A DNA stretch of 64,000 nt, taken from Prolixibacteraceae bacterium. Its GTDB lineage: Bacteria > Bacteroidota > Bacteroidia > Bacteroidales > Prolixibacteraceae. Position 1 is the first letter of the stretch. Each line of letters starts with the position of its first letter. The DNA lies in the NCBI GenBank assembly GCA_019459485.1, contig JAIBEZ010000028.1, forward strand, positions 62,001 to 126,000, in the 5' to 3' direction. Positions 48,297 to 58,262 of the stretch are shown here, piece by piece. A model generated the notes under the pieces. That model ran no database searches. It was not told where the DNA came from and saw only the letters and a list, made by a program, of their open reading frames with translations. A program made the position numbers and the translations under genes.

Positions 48297-48578
48297 TTAT
48301 ATATACAAACAATAATATGCAACTTGACCGTCGGCTTTTACCTTGAATTTCACGTCTTTGGCAACTTCAAAAGATTCGCCTTTCAGGTAGGTTGTCCAAA
48401 CGGTTTCGCCCGGAAGCAATACATCCAATACGCCGCTTGTAATGGTCATTTGTTCGATGGTTCCGGTTCCGAATTCATACTCACCGGCTTCCATTACGCC
48501 AACAGTAGCAACGCCTTCCAAATTTTCGAGTGCGATTGATTTTACTGTTCCGCCAAAATATTCGTTTACTTTTAACAT
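48297..48578 (-). CDS. ppnP: Pyrimidine/purine nucleoside phosphorylase
   Basis: The 93-residue cupin-fold protein MLKVNEYFGGTVKSIALE... with GVMEAGEYEFGT and the YYCLYI C-terminus matches PpnP (YaiE/DUF1255), which phosphorolyses various nucleosides to base and ribose-1-phosphate. The frame is open to 48677, inside the neighbouring gene; ATG 48578 matches the family's start and length. It lies 65 bp after the patatin gene on the minus strand. Confidence 0.93.
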   Translation of the reverse strand: MLKVNEYFGGTVKSIALENLEGVATVGVMEAGEYEFGTGTIEQMTITSGVLDVLLPGETVWTTYLKGESFEVAKDVKFKVKADGQVAYYCLYI

Positions 48579-48642
48579 GATCTTCCTTTTTTTAGTGTGT
48601 AAATTTCGAAAGCAAATATAAAAGATAACTGGCATTTTTCGA

Positions 48643-50934
48643 TCAGTACCCTTTCCGGTTAAATAAAATATACCCAATATTGAACATCGCGAAGAATTTA
48701 GTCTGGCTTTTTTCGTAATAGTTTACCGAAAAACTGATGGGGCCAAGTGCCGACTGGAGCACAAATGCACCCGATCCCATAAAGTTGATAGAGGAGTAAT
48801 AATCCTCATTATAAACTGCCATAAAATTATCAGTTTCAACAATTTCCCTGACCGGAACAAAACCGTAAGCTTCGGCCCTGAAATGAAATTGATCGGAAAT
48901 TTTAAATATGGTTTTGATTCCAGACGCCACGTACTTATTTGCATGGAACTTATTTAAATAGATGGTTTTACTGTGCGGAACAGGGTTGAACGATGGTGCA
49001 GACAGAACTGTTGAAACATAATTGCTGAAAGGCTTTTTATTGCTGTAAACGCCTTCAGCCATTAAGCCAAGTGTAAATACTTTGTTGATTTTGATATAGC
49101 GGTCGTAACTGCCTTGAAGTAAATAATAATCGTGCGAAAATTTTCTTTTAGAGAGGCTGTTAGAGGTGGTACCCGGAGTATTTTTTTCATTTCCTGAAAT
49201 ATAATTCAGCGAAAGGCTTGACGCGAGCCCTTCTGTTGGGTATTGCTTGTCGTTAAAAGAGTTTGTTCGGATGTTTATTGTGCCCGATAAAGCGCCAAAA
49301 GTTGTACGATCGGGAGTATCTGCAGCTTTAATCGATTCAGTCAGATAATACATATCTCTTGAGTTAGACCATGCACCTCCTAAAGTAAGTTTGCCCCTTG
49401 TTTTTATAGGAATCCCAATTTCCGACCGAAAGTTTGTTTCATTCTGTGTGATATATGGCGGACGGACATCTTCAAACACAAATTCGGTGGTTGATGAAAA
49501 ATAATCCCACCGGTTCAGGGTAAAATAGCTGGCAATGTAAAAAGGCACTTCGGTCGGAAAATCGACACGTGCACCAGCTTTGACTGAACTGTAAAAGCGA
49601 CCAAAATACATGTTGGTACTCAGTGTATAGGACCGTTCTTTGAACAATCGGTAATCGCCGCTCAGAAAACCCTGGTTTACCGGCCGTGATGAAATATTTC
49701 CGCCGAATTTTACCTGCATCGGATTGTTTGTTTTAACCAGGAGGTGCAGGTCGAAATAGCCGCTTTCCGGATTGAAACGCGAAACCGGACGGAGTGATTT
49801 GATATGCTGATCGGACACAAGCTTGAAATACTGCTTTTTTAATTCCTCCAGACTGATAACCGGCGATTGGTGTTTCAGGCTCTGAATAATGTATTTGCGT
49901 TGTGTCGCTTCCTCAACACCTTCAATCTGTATATTCCGGAAAATCAGTTGCGGCTTTCTCATGTTGAACTGAAGTCTTTTTTGCTGAATGTCGGAGGGTC
50001 TGACACGACGTGAAATGCGCTGTTTGATGACCTCCATTTCTCTGTTGGCTGTTTCGTATCCGGCATTTATTATCTGGTCAATCTTTTTGAAGTCGAGCAA
50101 GCTGACATTATTGAATTTTGTCTCCATTAAAATTCCGTCTTTGGGATCAATCACATAGTCTGTCTTTTGCAGGATCATATTTTCAATTTGTGCCATTACA
50201 TCATCCGGATCAGGTTTTCTTGCCCGGTTGGAAACATTGTGCCCGATTATAATGTCAGGATTGAAAAGTTCCTTCATATTCTGAACCGGGAAATTATTAA
50301 CGATTCCGCCATCGAATACAAGCGAGCCGTCAATTTCAATGGGCTTGAAATACAGAGGGAAAGTCATCGATCCCCGGATGGCTTCGCCCAGATCGCCTTG
50401 CCTTAAAACTACTTCCCTGTTGTTGTAAACATCGGTGGCAATGCAGAAATACGGAACAAAAAGGTTGTTGAAATCGCCTTTGCTAACCGCAGTGACGGCT
50501 GAAAACATTTCCATAAAAGCAAAATCTATTTGTTCTTCAGGAATAATGTTGGTAGGCGGCATGATTTTTAATTTGTCTTCTTTTTTTAACAAATTAAGCT
50601 CGAGCCATGAAGGATCTTCTTCCAGTTTCAAAAAATAATACCTGTATTCTTCCTGAATTCTTCCAGTTGACCAAAACTTAAACTGGTCCGATTTAAAAAG
50701 CTGTTCCATTTCGTCGGTTGAATAGCCTGCTGCATAAAGTCCACCCACAATGGCTCCCATGGAAGTTCCGGCAATGTAGTCGATGGGTATCCCGTTTTCT
50801 TCAAGCGCTTTGATAACCGCGATGTGCGCAAGGCCTTTTGCCCCTCCGCCACTTAAAACCAGGCCAACCTTTTGAGCATTTGATGAAAAGGTACCAATGG
50901 AAAGAATAAAAAAAAGCAAGAAAAATCGTCTCAT
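48643..50934 (-). CDS. Patatin-like phospholipase with C-terminal Omp85 barrel
   Basis: The 763-residue exported protein has a signal peptide (cut after SNA), a patatin domain with GGGAKG oxyanion loop (29-34), nucleophile Ser58 (GTSMG) and Asp208 (FDGG), a POTRA-like segment (about 320-400) and a C-terminal barrel as in PlpD/Omp85 proteins. This layout resembles type V-d autotransporter-like lipases, with the lipase at the periplasmic or surface side. The last residue region is FNIGYILFNRKGY. Confidence 0.92.
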   Translation of the reverse strand: MRRFFLLFFILSIGTFSSNAQKVGLVLSGGGAKGLAHIAVIKALEENGIPIDYIAGTSMGAIVGGLYAAGYSTDEMEQLFKSDQFKFWSTGRIQEEYRYYFLKLEEDPSWLELNLLKKEDKLKIMPPTNIIPEEQIDFAFMEMFSAVTAVSKGDFNNLFVPYFCIATDVYNNREVVLRQGDLGEAIRGSMTFPLYFKPIEIDGSLVFDGGIVNNFPVQNMKELFNPDIIIGHNVSNRARKPDPDDVMAQIENMILQKTDYVIDPKDGILMETKFNNVSLLDFKKIDQIINAGYETANREMEVIKQRISRRVRPSDIQQKRLQFNMRKPQLIFRNIQIEGVEEATQRKYIIQSLKHQSPVISLEELKKQYFKLVSDQHIKSLRPVSRFNPESGYFDLHLLVKTNNPMQVKFGGNISSRPVNQGFLSGDYRLFKERSYTLSTNMYFGRFYSSVKAGARVDFPTEVPFYIASYFTLNRWDYFSSTTEFVFEDVRPPYITQNETNFRSEIGIPIKTRGKLTLGGAWSNSRDMYYLTESIKAADTPDRTTFGALSGTINIRTNSFNDKQYPTEGLASSLSLNYISGNEKNTPGTTSNSLSKRKFSHDYYLLQGSYDRYIKINKVFTLGLMAEGVYSNKKPFSNYVSTVLSAPSFNPVPHSKTIYLNKFHANKYVASGIKTIFKISDQFHFRAEAYGFVPVREIVETDNFMAVYNEDYYSSINFMGSGAFVLQSALGPISFSVNYYEKSQTKFFAMFNIGYILFNRKGY

Positions 50935-51063
50935 GGCCAGCGCAATTTAGGTGACAAGGCTAAACCCAAATATAACAAAATACTAAACAATAATAAATAA
51001 GAAAACGTTAAATTTTGAAAGAATAAGTTCCATGCACCCCACAACTTGAAACTTGAAACTTTG

Positions 51064-51987
51064 TTATGGTTCCACTTTGTGCTTGAGGGACTGGAAGCCT
51101 TCGCCCAGTATTTCGTGGGTATCCATTACTGTGATGAATGCATCAGGATCAATGGTGCTGATGTATTCTTCGAGAATGGCAACTTCTCTGCGGCTTACAA
51201 TGGTGTAAATGATGTGTTTGTCTTCTCCGGTGTACATTCCGGTTCCTTTCAGGTAAGTGCCGCCCCTTTCAAGGTCAACCAATAGCTTGTGCCTGATTTC
51301 TTCGTGTTTTTCTGAAATGATCATCAATGCTTTGTTGTAGTCGCTTCCCTCGAGCACAAGGTCGATGGCACGGCCAGTGATGTAAATGACCACCCACGAA
51401 TAGAGCGGAATTTGCCAGTCTTTGAATGCGACCAGGCTGAGCAGAACGATGGTCGAATCAACGTAAATCATGAGTTGTCCGAGTTGCATCCGGGTCTTTT
51501 TGGCGATTATCATGGCAATAATGTCCGATCCTCCTGAAGTTGCACGCGATTTGAAAATTAATCCAAGTCCGAAACCGACCAGAACCCCGCCAAATACGCA
51601 CGAAAGTAAAATATCGGGAACCAGGGGGGCATCACCATCAACGCGCATGTAAGTAATGGCATCCATAAAAACAGATGAAAGCACAAATCCAACGACTGTT
51701 TTTACGCCAAAACGTGGCCCAAGTATTTTTATTCCGGCAATGGTAAGCGGAATATTCAGTACCAAACCGAACAAACCAATTGGGATTCCATCGGGCCAGA
51801 ACGAAAACATACCGACGGTCATGTAATGAACTACGATGGCAATTCCGTAAACTCCGCCCGGAACAATGCGGTGAGGCGAAATAAAATAAACAAACCCGAC
51901 AGCCAGAATAAATGCCCCGATTACAATCAGGCTATAATCTTTAAACCATTTCAGGCTAAATACTTTGTCGTTTGGAAGAAAGGTCAT
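51064..51987 (-). CDS. YitT-family (DUF161/DUF2179) membrane protein
   Basis: The 307-residue protein has about five transmembrane helices with the family's RIVPGGVYGIAIV and SGGSDIIAMIIAKK motifs and a soluble C-terminal DUF2179 domain (HIIYTIVSRREV). Function is unclear. The start is ATG 51987; frame extension to 52062 is not supported. A GAAACTTGAAACTT-like low-complexity run follows the stop. Confidence 0.92.
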   Translation of the reverse strand: MTFLPNDKVFSLKWFKDYSLIVIGAFILAVGFVYFISPHRIVPGGVYGIAIVVHYMTVGMFSFWPDGIPIGLFGLVLNIPLTIAGIKILGPRFGVKTVVGFVLSSVFMDAITYMRVDGDAPLVPDILLSCVFGGVLVGFGLGLIFKSRATSGGSDIIAMIIAKKTRMQLGQLMIYVDSTIVLLSLVAFKDWQIPLYSWVVIYITGRAIDLVLEGSDYNKALMIISEKHEEIRHKLLVDLERGGTYLKGTGMYTGEDKHIIYTIVSRREVAILEEYISTIDPDAFITVMDTHEILGEGFQSLKHKVEP

Positions 51988-52092
51988 GATTAGAATTTTA
52001 AATGGAAGTCGCAAAGAAACATAGGAAATTCGGGAAAACCTTTGATTTTTATCAGATAACAAACCTCCTCGGAATATATTGTAATGAAAGTA

Positions 52093-52152
52093 TTTGTGGT
52101 TATAACCCTAAAAACTATTCTATTTTTTGTTATTTTTGTGGTTATAACCCTA
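52093..52152 (+). promoter_or_regulatory. Duplicated GGTTATAACC operator and promoter of the ATPase gene
   Basis: The 18-bp word TTTGTGGTTATAACCCTA occurs at 52093-52110 and 52135-52152, exactly 42 bp (four helical turns) apart. Its core GGTTATAACC is a perfect palindrome. A -7 element TATTTTTG (52131-52138) overlaps the second copy, so a protein bound there would block transcription. The gene's ATG is at 52168. Confidence 0.75.
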
Positions 52153-52167
52153 GTAGATGCAAAAAAA

Positions 52168-53385
52168 ATGATAAATAGAGAACTTTATCTAAATCAGCTC
52201 CGGGAACTCATTGACAAACCGGTTATAAAAGTACTTACGGGCATCAGGCGCAGTGGTAAGTCGGAAATCATGAAAATGCTGAAAGAGGAGCTGTTGCAAA
52301 GAAAAGTTGCTGAAGAACAAATTATATATCTCAATTTCGACAGCTTTGAGTTTGCTGAAATCGACAACGCCGCAAAGCTTTACGTTTATGTGAAGGACAG
52401 GGTGAAACAAAATTCCCGGGTTTATATCCTTCTCGATGAGATTCAGGAAGTTCAATTCTGGGAAAAGGCAGTTAACTCCTTTGTGGCCGATTTAAATGCA
52501 GACTTGTATATTACCGGTTCCAATTCAAGGATGCTTTCGTCGGAGCTGGCTACTTATCTGGCCGGTCGCTATGTCGAGATTCACGTATTTCCGTTGTCAT
52601 TTGCCGAATACCTACTTTTTAAGTCAGAACGAACAGGTAGTTCAGATTTTAACCTGCATGCCGAATTTGAGAGTTTTCTGCGCCTGGGCGGGTTTCCTGT
52701 GTTACATATTGCCGCGTATAACGCCGATACTGCGCATAAAATTGTTTACGATATTTATTCTTCGGCTATTCTCCGAGACACTGTTCAGCGCAACAACATC
52801 AGGGACGTTGAATTGCTCGAAAGGGTGGTGAAATTTATACTCGATAATGTTGGGAATAAATTCTCTGCAAAAAATATAGCCGACTATTTTAAAAGCCAGC
52901 AGCGAAAAATTGATATTAATACGGTTTACAACTACCTAAGTGCGTTGCAGGGGGCATTCATCATCGATATCATTCAGCGCTACGATATTAAGGGGAAGGA
53001 AATTCTTAAAACTTATGAGAAATACTTTGTTGGCGATCAGTCGATTATTTATGCTGTAATGGGTTACAAAGACAGGCTGATTTCTGGCGTTCTCGAAAAT
53101 ATTGTGATGCTTGAGCTGAAACGAAAGGGATACAAAGTGTTCACCGGGAAATGGGATGATCGGGAAGTGGATTTTGTGGCTGAAAAAAGTGAAACCAAAA
53201 TTTACGTTCAGGTAGCTTATAAACTCGAAAGCCAGACAACTATCGACCGTGAATTCAAACCGTTACTCGAAATTCGAGATAACCATCCGAAATATGTAGT
53301 AACAATGGATGAGTTTTTTCGCGATAACATCGATGGGGTGAAACACATCCATATTTCCGACTTTTTACTGATGGGAAGTTTTTAA
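52168..53385 (+). CDS. AAA-type ATPase with DUF4143
   Basis: The 405-residue protein has an AAA_14 ATPase domain (Walker A GIRRSGKS, Walker B YILLDEIQ) and a C-terminal DUF4143/nuclease-like domain (GVLENIVMLELKRKGYKV, DREVDFVAEK). Such single genes are common and often multicopy in Bacteroidota. Their role is not established; DNA-related or toxin-like functions have been suggested. The start is ATG 52168 just after the duplicated operator; the open frame runs in from 52084 through that operator. Confidence 0.92.
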   Translation: MINRELYLNQLRELIDKPVIKVLTGIRRSGKSEIMKMLKEELLQRKVAEEQIIYLNFDSFEFAEIDNAAKLYVYVKDRVKQNSRVYILLDEIQEVQFWEKAVNSFVADLNADLYITGSNSRMLSSELATYLAGRYVEIHVFPLSFAEYLLFKSERTGSSDFNLHAEFESFLRLGGFPVLHIAAYNADTAHKIVYDIYSSAILRDTVQRNNIRDVELLERVVKFILDNVGNKFSAKNIADYFKSQQRKIDINTVYNYLSALQGAFIIDIIQRYDIKGKEILKTYEKYFVGDQSIIYAVMGYKDRLISGVLENIVMLELKRKGYKVFTGKWDDREVDFVAEKSETKIYVQVAYKLESQTTIDREFKPLLEIRDNHPKYVVTMDEFFRDNIDGVKHIHISDFLLMGSF

Positions 53386-53401
53386 TTATCCATAATACAG
53401 A

Positions 53402-54460
53402 TCATTCAACTATTTCATCCACCGGTGCACTATTCCTCTTGAAATCTTCGTTCAGATTTAGTGCGATTGAGATGATATTGCTTGCTCCGGCCAGATGGTA
53501 TCGTGCTGATCCGTAGTTGATGTGAAAGCGTGAAATGCGGAACCCGAATCCCCACGAGAATCCAACAGTTGACATTTTTTCTTCGAGCCGCAACTCCTGC
53601 CTGATTTGATAATTGTAACCGGCACGAAGGGTGAAATTGGGTGATGGAAGCAATTCAACGCCCAAAACCAGGTGGCGCATAAACTTTTTTGTGAATTTGT
53701 CTTCTACATAAACCACAGTGGTTTCTGTTTTATCTTCTTCCGGTTTTGCCAGATCCCATTTCTGAAGGTGTTGCATGGTGGCAGCAAACCGGATGGGAGC
53801 GTGTTGCAGTTTTTGCGAAATTCCAAACTGAAGGTCAAAAGGTATCGTTTCCCTTTCAGCGCCATCGTAATAGGTTGTAATTTGAGAACCTACGTTTCGT
53901 GCAACCAGCGAAGTAACTGTAAGCTTGTTTTTGCTGAAAAGGCTAAGTCCCAGATCAGCTGCCAGTCCAATGGATTGATAATTTTCGAACGATGACAGGA
54001 TTGGTTTCAGGTTAATACCATAAGCAATCCTTTTGTATTGGTTCGACCAGATCAGGTTCAGGGCATATTCAGCAGCATTAAAAGTTGCCCCGGTTTTTTC
54101 TCCGTTGGGAAGCGCTTCTATAAATTGTCCGTAATTGATGTAATGCATCCCCACGGCAAAGTTTCCGGGTAGGGGAGTGCCGAATGAATAAGCTGCATAT
54201 CCGTAATTTATGCCGGCAAAATAATCTACATAATTGAAAGCTAGCATGTTCTGCATGTCGGGTCTGAGTAATGATGGATTATTGTACGAAATATTCAGAT
54301 CAGTAGAGTCGTTTAGGGCAATCTGATTTCCGCCCAATGCCGCCATTCTTGCCGAGTTGGTCAGGTTCAGGAACTGGTAGGTATATTCCCCTCCGATCTG
54401 GCTATAAGCTTTTGGAATTAGAGATATGATAAGAACAATCAGGAAAATAAGTTTGCGCAT
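53402..54460 (-). CDS. porQ: Type IX secretion system protein PorQ
   Basis: The 352-residue outer-membrane protein has a signal peptide (cut after AYS) and the PorV/PorQ-family barrel pattern (NLTNSARMAALGGNQIA start, SARYHLAGASN near the end). PorQ belongs to the attachment part of the type IX secretion system, which exports and anchors CTD-bearing proteins in Bacteroidota. It converges with the ATPase gene at 53385. Confidence 0.9.
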   Translation of the reverse strand: MRKLIFLIVLIISLIPKAYSQIGGEYTYQFLNLTNSARMAALGGNQIALNDSTDLNISYNNPSLLRPDMQNMLAFNYVDYFAGINYGYAAYSFGTPLPGNFAVGMHYINYGQFIEALPNGEKTGATFNAAEYALNLIWSNQYKRIAYGINLKPILSSFENYQSIGLAADLGLSLFSKNKLTVTSLVARNVGSQITTYYDGAERETIPFDLQFGISQKLQHAPIRFAATMQHLQKWDLAKPEEDKTETTVVYVEDKFTKKFMRHLVLGVELLPSPNFTLRAGYNYQIRQELRLEEKMSTVGFSWGFGFRISRFHINYGSARYHLAGASNIISIALNLNEDFKRNSAPVDEIVE

Positions 54461-54541
54461 AATTCTATAAGATTCGGGTATTTTACCGAACGTTAAAAAC
54501 GGTTATTTATTATCAATCCAATGAATGTAATATTGCCGGAT

Positions 54542-55669
54542 TTACTTCAATTGGTCTTCCAGTTTTTCCAGATTTGGAATATCATTAAAATGAAATTTTC
54601 TCAGGATAGTTCCATTTTTCAGGACAAGTAATCCGGGATTTGAACGTACAATGGTTTTTAACGTGATTTCATCGGTATTGAAAAAGTCAAATTGCGCATC
54701 GGTTTCGTTTTTAAACGATTCGAAACTATCTGGCGATGAGGCTGTCAATCCAATAAAATTATATCCTTTGCTTTTGGCTTCGGCTGCCAGCAGGGCAATT
54801 TTTCCCATACCTTCCCGGTTGCTTTTTTGCAGGTTCGAGGCAATTACAATGAAAGTTAAGTTTTCATCGTAAAGGAAAAAGTCTTTGATATCTTCGCCTT
54901 CGGCAGTTTCAATCCTGAAATCGTGGATCGGGGGTGTATATCCTTTCTGAATTAAAATCGGATCTTCCATTTTTACAAAACTCCAGTTGAGCGTATCCTG
55001 CCATGGATAGTCGGCTTCGGTAAATTTCTTTTCTTCGCCTGTTTTTGTGTTTTTATAGATGAAATTATTTTCATAAATATCTTGCAATGCCCCTTCCGGA
55101 ATTTTCATGGCTTCCGGAATATTTACTCCAACCTTATATGCACTGAAATCAATAAGTGGCAAATGTTTGTAGGAATAATTGACGAGGTAGAAGTAAAAAA
55201 CCACGGTCATTGCTGTGAGTGCTATTGAAAGGATCGGACCGTTTTTACTTTTAAAATTTTTACGCTGAAAAAAAACGAAAATTGCCAGCACCAGTAGTAC
55301 GATGTTCTTGTAGAAAGTTTGCCAGTTGGTAATAATCAGCGCATCGCCAAAACATCCGCAATCGGTTACAGGATTGGTCAGTGCCAATACCAGGGTCAAT
55401 CCGGTAAAAAACACCATAAACGCAAGCATCAACCAGCTGGTGAAACGGATGAAAAAATTAAACAGAAAAGCAACTCCCAGAAAAAATTCAGCAGCAGCAA
55501 GGACAACGCCCAGCGCAAATGCCAGATCGGTTAGCCACGGCATTTGAAATGCATTGAAATAATCGGTGAATTTATAGGCTGATCCCCAGGGATCTATCCC
55601 TTTTACAAATCCTGAAAAGATAAAAGTTAATCCGAGCAGTACGCGTGCAATGTGCTTAAACATGGGCAA
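54542..55669 (-). CDS. DoxX/MauE-like membrane protein with thioredoxin-like domain (BT_3928 family)
   Basis: The 375-residue protein has four N-terminal transmembrane helices of DoxX/MauE type (RVLLGLTFIFSGFVKGIDPWG, FLGVAFLFNFFI, DCGCFGDAL) and a C-terminal thioredoxin-fold domain without a visible CxxC (ENLTFIVIASNL). DCGCFGD contains two cysteines that might shuttle electrons. The family is BT_3928-like; a redox role is inferred. It starts 4 bp after the DUF1599 gene and is probably in its operon. Confidence 0.9.
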   Translation of the reverse strand: MPMFKHIARVLLGLTFIFSGFVKGIDPWGSAYKFTDYFNAFQMPWLTDLAFALGVVLAAAEFFLGVAFLFNFFIRFTSWLMLAFMVFFTGLTLVLALTNPVTDCGCFGDALIITNWQTFYKNIVLLVLAIFVFFQRKNFKSKNGPILSIALTAMTVVFYFYLVNYSYKHLPLIDFSAYKVGVNIPEAMKIPEGALQDIYENNFIYKNTKTGEEKKFTEADYPWQDTLNWSFVKMEDPILIQKGYTPPIHDFRIETAEGEDIKDFFLYDENLTFIVIASNLQKSNREGMGKIALLAAEAKSKGYNFIGLTASSPDSFESFKNETDAQFDFFNTDEITLKTIVRSNPGLLVLKNGTILRKFHFNDIPNLEKLEDQLK

Positions 55670-55673
55670 AAAT

Positions 55674-56210
55674 TTAAAATTCTATCTTAATTAACGCAAA
55701 AACGGCATAATTGATCATGTCGAGGTAATTTGCTTCTATTCCTTCTGAAATAATTGTTTGCCCCAGGTTGTCTTCAATTTGTTTGGTCCGTTTCAGTTTC
55801 ATTAGTATTAAGTCTGTATAGGAGCTCATCCGCATGTTTCGCCATGCTTCGTCGTAATCGTGGTTCTTGGCCAGCATCAGTTCTTTGGCCTGAATGAAAT
55901 GGCTGACGTAAAGCGACAGCGTTTCGTCTTCAGTAAGATCATCGGTTTCTGATGTCCCCTTTTCAAGCTGAATGATGGCCATGATGCAATAGTTCACAAT
56001 GCCGATGTATTCGGACCGGACACCTTCATCAATTTTACTTGTTCCTTTTTGTTCAATACTCCTGATTCTTTGAGCTTTGATATAGATTTGGTCGGTCATT
56101 GAACTTGGACGTAGGATGCGCCATGAAATGCCGTAATCTTTCATTTTTTTTGTGAAAATATCCTGGCAGATTGTGATCACATGGTCGTATTGCTGGCTTG
56201 TTTTATCCAT
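55674..56210 (-). CDS. DUF1599 protein
   Basis: The 178-residue soluble protein has two similar halves, each with a MKDYGISWRILRPSSMTDQI or HDYDEAWRNMRMSSYTDLI motif, as in DUF1599. Its function is not known. The start is ATG 56210. It is divergent from folP, with a 108-bp spacer carrying TTTTG-rich promoter-like sequence. Confidence 0.9.
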   Translation of the reverse strand: MDKTSQQYDHVITICQDIFTKKMKDYGISWRILRPSSMTDQIYIKAQRIRSIEQKGTSKIDEGVRSEYIGIVNYCIMAIIQLEKGTSETDDLTEDETLSLYVSHFIQAKELMLAKNHDYDEAWRNMRMSSYTDLILMKLKRTKQIEDNLGQTIISEGIEANYLDMINYAVFALIKIEF

Positions 56211-56318
56211 AATTATCGTAATTTTTCGAGGCATAAAAGTATTAAATTAATGTGTATTTTGAGTGTATTTTATTTTACTTTTGTGTATCACTTTTGTTTA
56301 GAGTCCAAATTTCACCCT

Positions 56319-57197
56319 ATGTTAATCACATCAACTGCCAATAAATTTCTGAAACGCAAGAACACCATTAACCTGAACGGACGTTTAATTGATCTGTCGA
56401 AACCTGTGGTAATGGGCATTTTAAATGTAACTCCTGATTCTTTTTTTGACGGGGGAAAATACAAAACCGTAAAGAAAGTAGTTCGACGGGCAGAAGAAAT
56501 TTTAGAGCAAGGTGCGACGATTATCGATATCGGGGCAGTTTCGACAAAACCCGGATCGGAAGGAATTTCGACCAAAGATGAAATAGAACGTCTTTTGCCA
56601 GCCGTTGCAGCAGTGAGAAAGGAATTTCCGCAGGCATTTATTTCCATCGATACCTATCGTTCGTGGGTTGCCCTGAAAGTAATTGAAGACTGCGGTCCCT
56701 GTATCGTAAACGATGTTTCGGGTGGAAATTTTGACCCGCACATGTTTGATACAATCGGAAAACTTGGCGTTCCGTACATATTGATGCACATGTTGGGTAC
56801 ACCGCTTAAAATGCAGGATAATCCGGTTTATGAAGATATTATCCGCGATATTTCCCTGTTTTTTACCGATCGGGTCAAGCAGCTTAACAAGGCAGGCGTG
56901 AAAGATGTGATCATCGATCCGGGCTTTGGGTTTGGGAAAACGCTCGCACAAAACTATGAACTGCTGAACCGGCTTGATTCATTTAAAGTTTTTCAGTTGC
57001 CGGTAATGGTTGGTGTTTCGCGTAAATCAATGATTAATCAGTTACTCGGAATAAAACCTGAAGAAGCGCTCAATGGAACTTCCGTAATAAATGCACTGGC
57101 TTTGATGGGTGGAGCCGATCTGTTGCGGGTTCACGATGTTCGCGAAGCTGTGGAGGCTGTTCGTATTATGAACATGGTTCGTTCAACCTCTGAATAA
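56319..57197 (+). CDS. folP: Dihydropteroate synthase
   Basis: The 292-residue TIM-barrel enzyme condenses p-aminobenzoate with dihydropterin pyrophosphate in folate synthesis. Seen: MGILNVTPDSFFDGG and DIGAVSTKPG loops, and DPGFGFGKT. The start is ATG 56319, since upstream frame to 56181 reads through the promoter. Neighbouring cdaA (60 bp downstream) is a known conserved pairing in Bacteroidota. Confidence 0.96.
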   Translation: MLITSTANKFLKRKNTINLNGRLIDLSKPVVMGILNVTPDSFFDGGKYKTVKKVVRRAEEILEQGATIIDIGAVSTKPGSEGISTKDEIERLLPAVAAVRKEFPQAFISIDTYRSWVALKVIEDCGPCIVNDVSGGNFDPHMFDTIGKLGVPYILMHMLGTPLKMQDNPVYEDIIRDISLFFTDRVKQLNKAGVKDVIIDPGFGFGKTLAQNYELLNRLDSFKVFQLPVMVGVSRKSMINQLLGIKPEEALNGTSVINALALMGGADLLRVHDVREAVEAVRIMNMVRSTSE

Positions 57198-57256
57198 AAT
57201 CACCTGTAATAATTATTCTTTTCAGATCGTTTTGAGCTGAAAATATATTTGCTATT

Positions 57257-58048
57257 ATGACATTGTTTATAACTATACGTATTTTGGATGTGGTTGACAT
57301 TTTGCTGGTCGCCATGCTTTTATATCAAATATACAGACTTATCAAGGGAACGGTTGCTTTTAATATTTTCATCGGCTTATTCCTTGTTTACGTGTTCTGG
57401 TTGCTAGTAAAAGCCATGAACATGGAATTACTTGGAACCTTAATGGGGCAGTTTATCGGTGTTGGGGTTTTGGCGCTGGTGGTGGTTTTTCAGCAGGAAA
57501 TAAGGCACTTCTTACTTCTAATCGGCACAAACTACCAGCTTAGCCGTACTTTTGGGCTCGAAAAACTTTTCAACATCGAAAAGGCAAAAATGGCTACCAA
57601 TCAGCAAATCAAAGAAATAGTAAGGGCTTGCGATAATATGGCACGTTCGAAAACCGGAGCGCTGATTGTCATTCCGAATAAATTTGAGCTGAAAGAAATC
57701 ATTCGTTCAGGTGAAAAAATTAATGCACGTATTTCATCAGCCTTGCTCGAAACCATTTTTTTTAAGAATACCCCTTTACACGATGGCGCTGTTGTACTTG
57801 TTGGAAACCGGATAGCTGCTGCCCGCTGTATCCTTCCAATAACCGAAAAGACCGACCTTGATCCTAATCTTGGACTCAGACATCGCGCAGCGCTTGGAAT
57901 TACTGAAACAACAGATGCCGTGGCAATTGTTGTTTCTGAAGAAAAGGGAACGATTTCACTGGCTTTTAAAGGTGAACTGATGCACAAGATTTCACTCATA
58001 CAACTCTCCGCAGAACTCGAAAAAGTGATTGGCGAAGAAGCTTTTTAA
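57257..58048 (+). CDS. cdaA: Diadenylate cyclase CdaA
   Basis: The 263-residue protein has three N-terminal transmembrane helices and a DAC domain with the catalytic DGA (176-178, LHDGAVV) and RHR (208-210, GLRHRAALG) motifs. It makes c-di-AMP from two ATP, controlling osmolyte and potassium balance in many bacteria. It follows folP on the same strand. Confidence 0.96.
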   Translation: MTLFITIRILDVVDILLVAMLLYQIYRLIKGTVAFNIFIGLFLVYVFWLLVKAMNMELLGTLMGQFIGVGVLALVVVFQQEIRHFLLLIGTNYQLSRTFGLEKLFNIEKAKMATNQQIKEIVRACDNMARSKTGALIVIPNKFELKEIIRSGEKINARISSALLETIFFKNTPLHDGAVVLVGNRIAAARCILPITEKTDLDPNLGLRHRAALGITETTDAVAIVVSEEKGTISLAFKGELMHKISLIQLSAELEKVIGEEAF

Positions 58049-58262
58049 CAGAAAGTGGTCAGCCGCAGTTACTCTGATAGAGTCTGGCGCTGTTAAAACG
58101 AAGATATCTACAATGAAGTGACCGGTTTTGTTTTGGATACGCTGCCTGGATTCACATTTCAACATCAGTTTAATTTCCAAATTGTGTTATTGTTGAATTT
58201 TCTCTTACCACCGTTATTTTCTTTCTTCTACCTTTGCGAAAAATTTCGAACTAAAATTTAAC

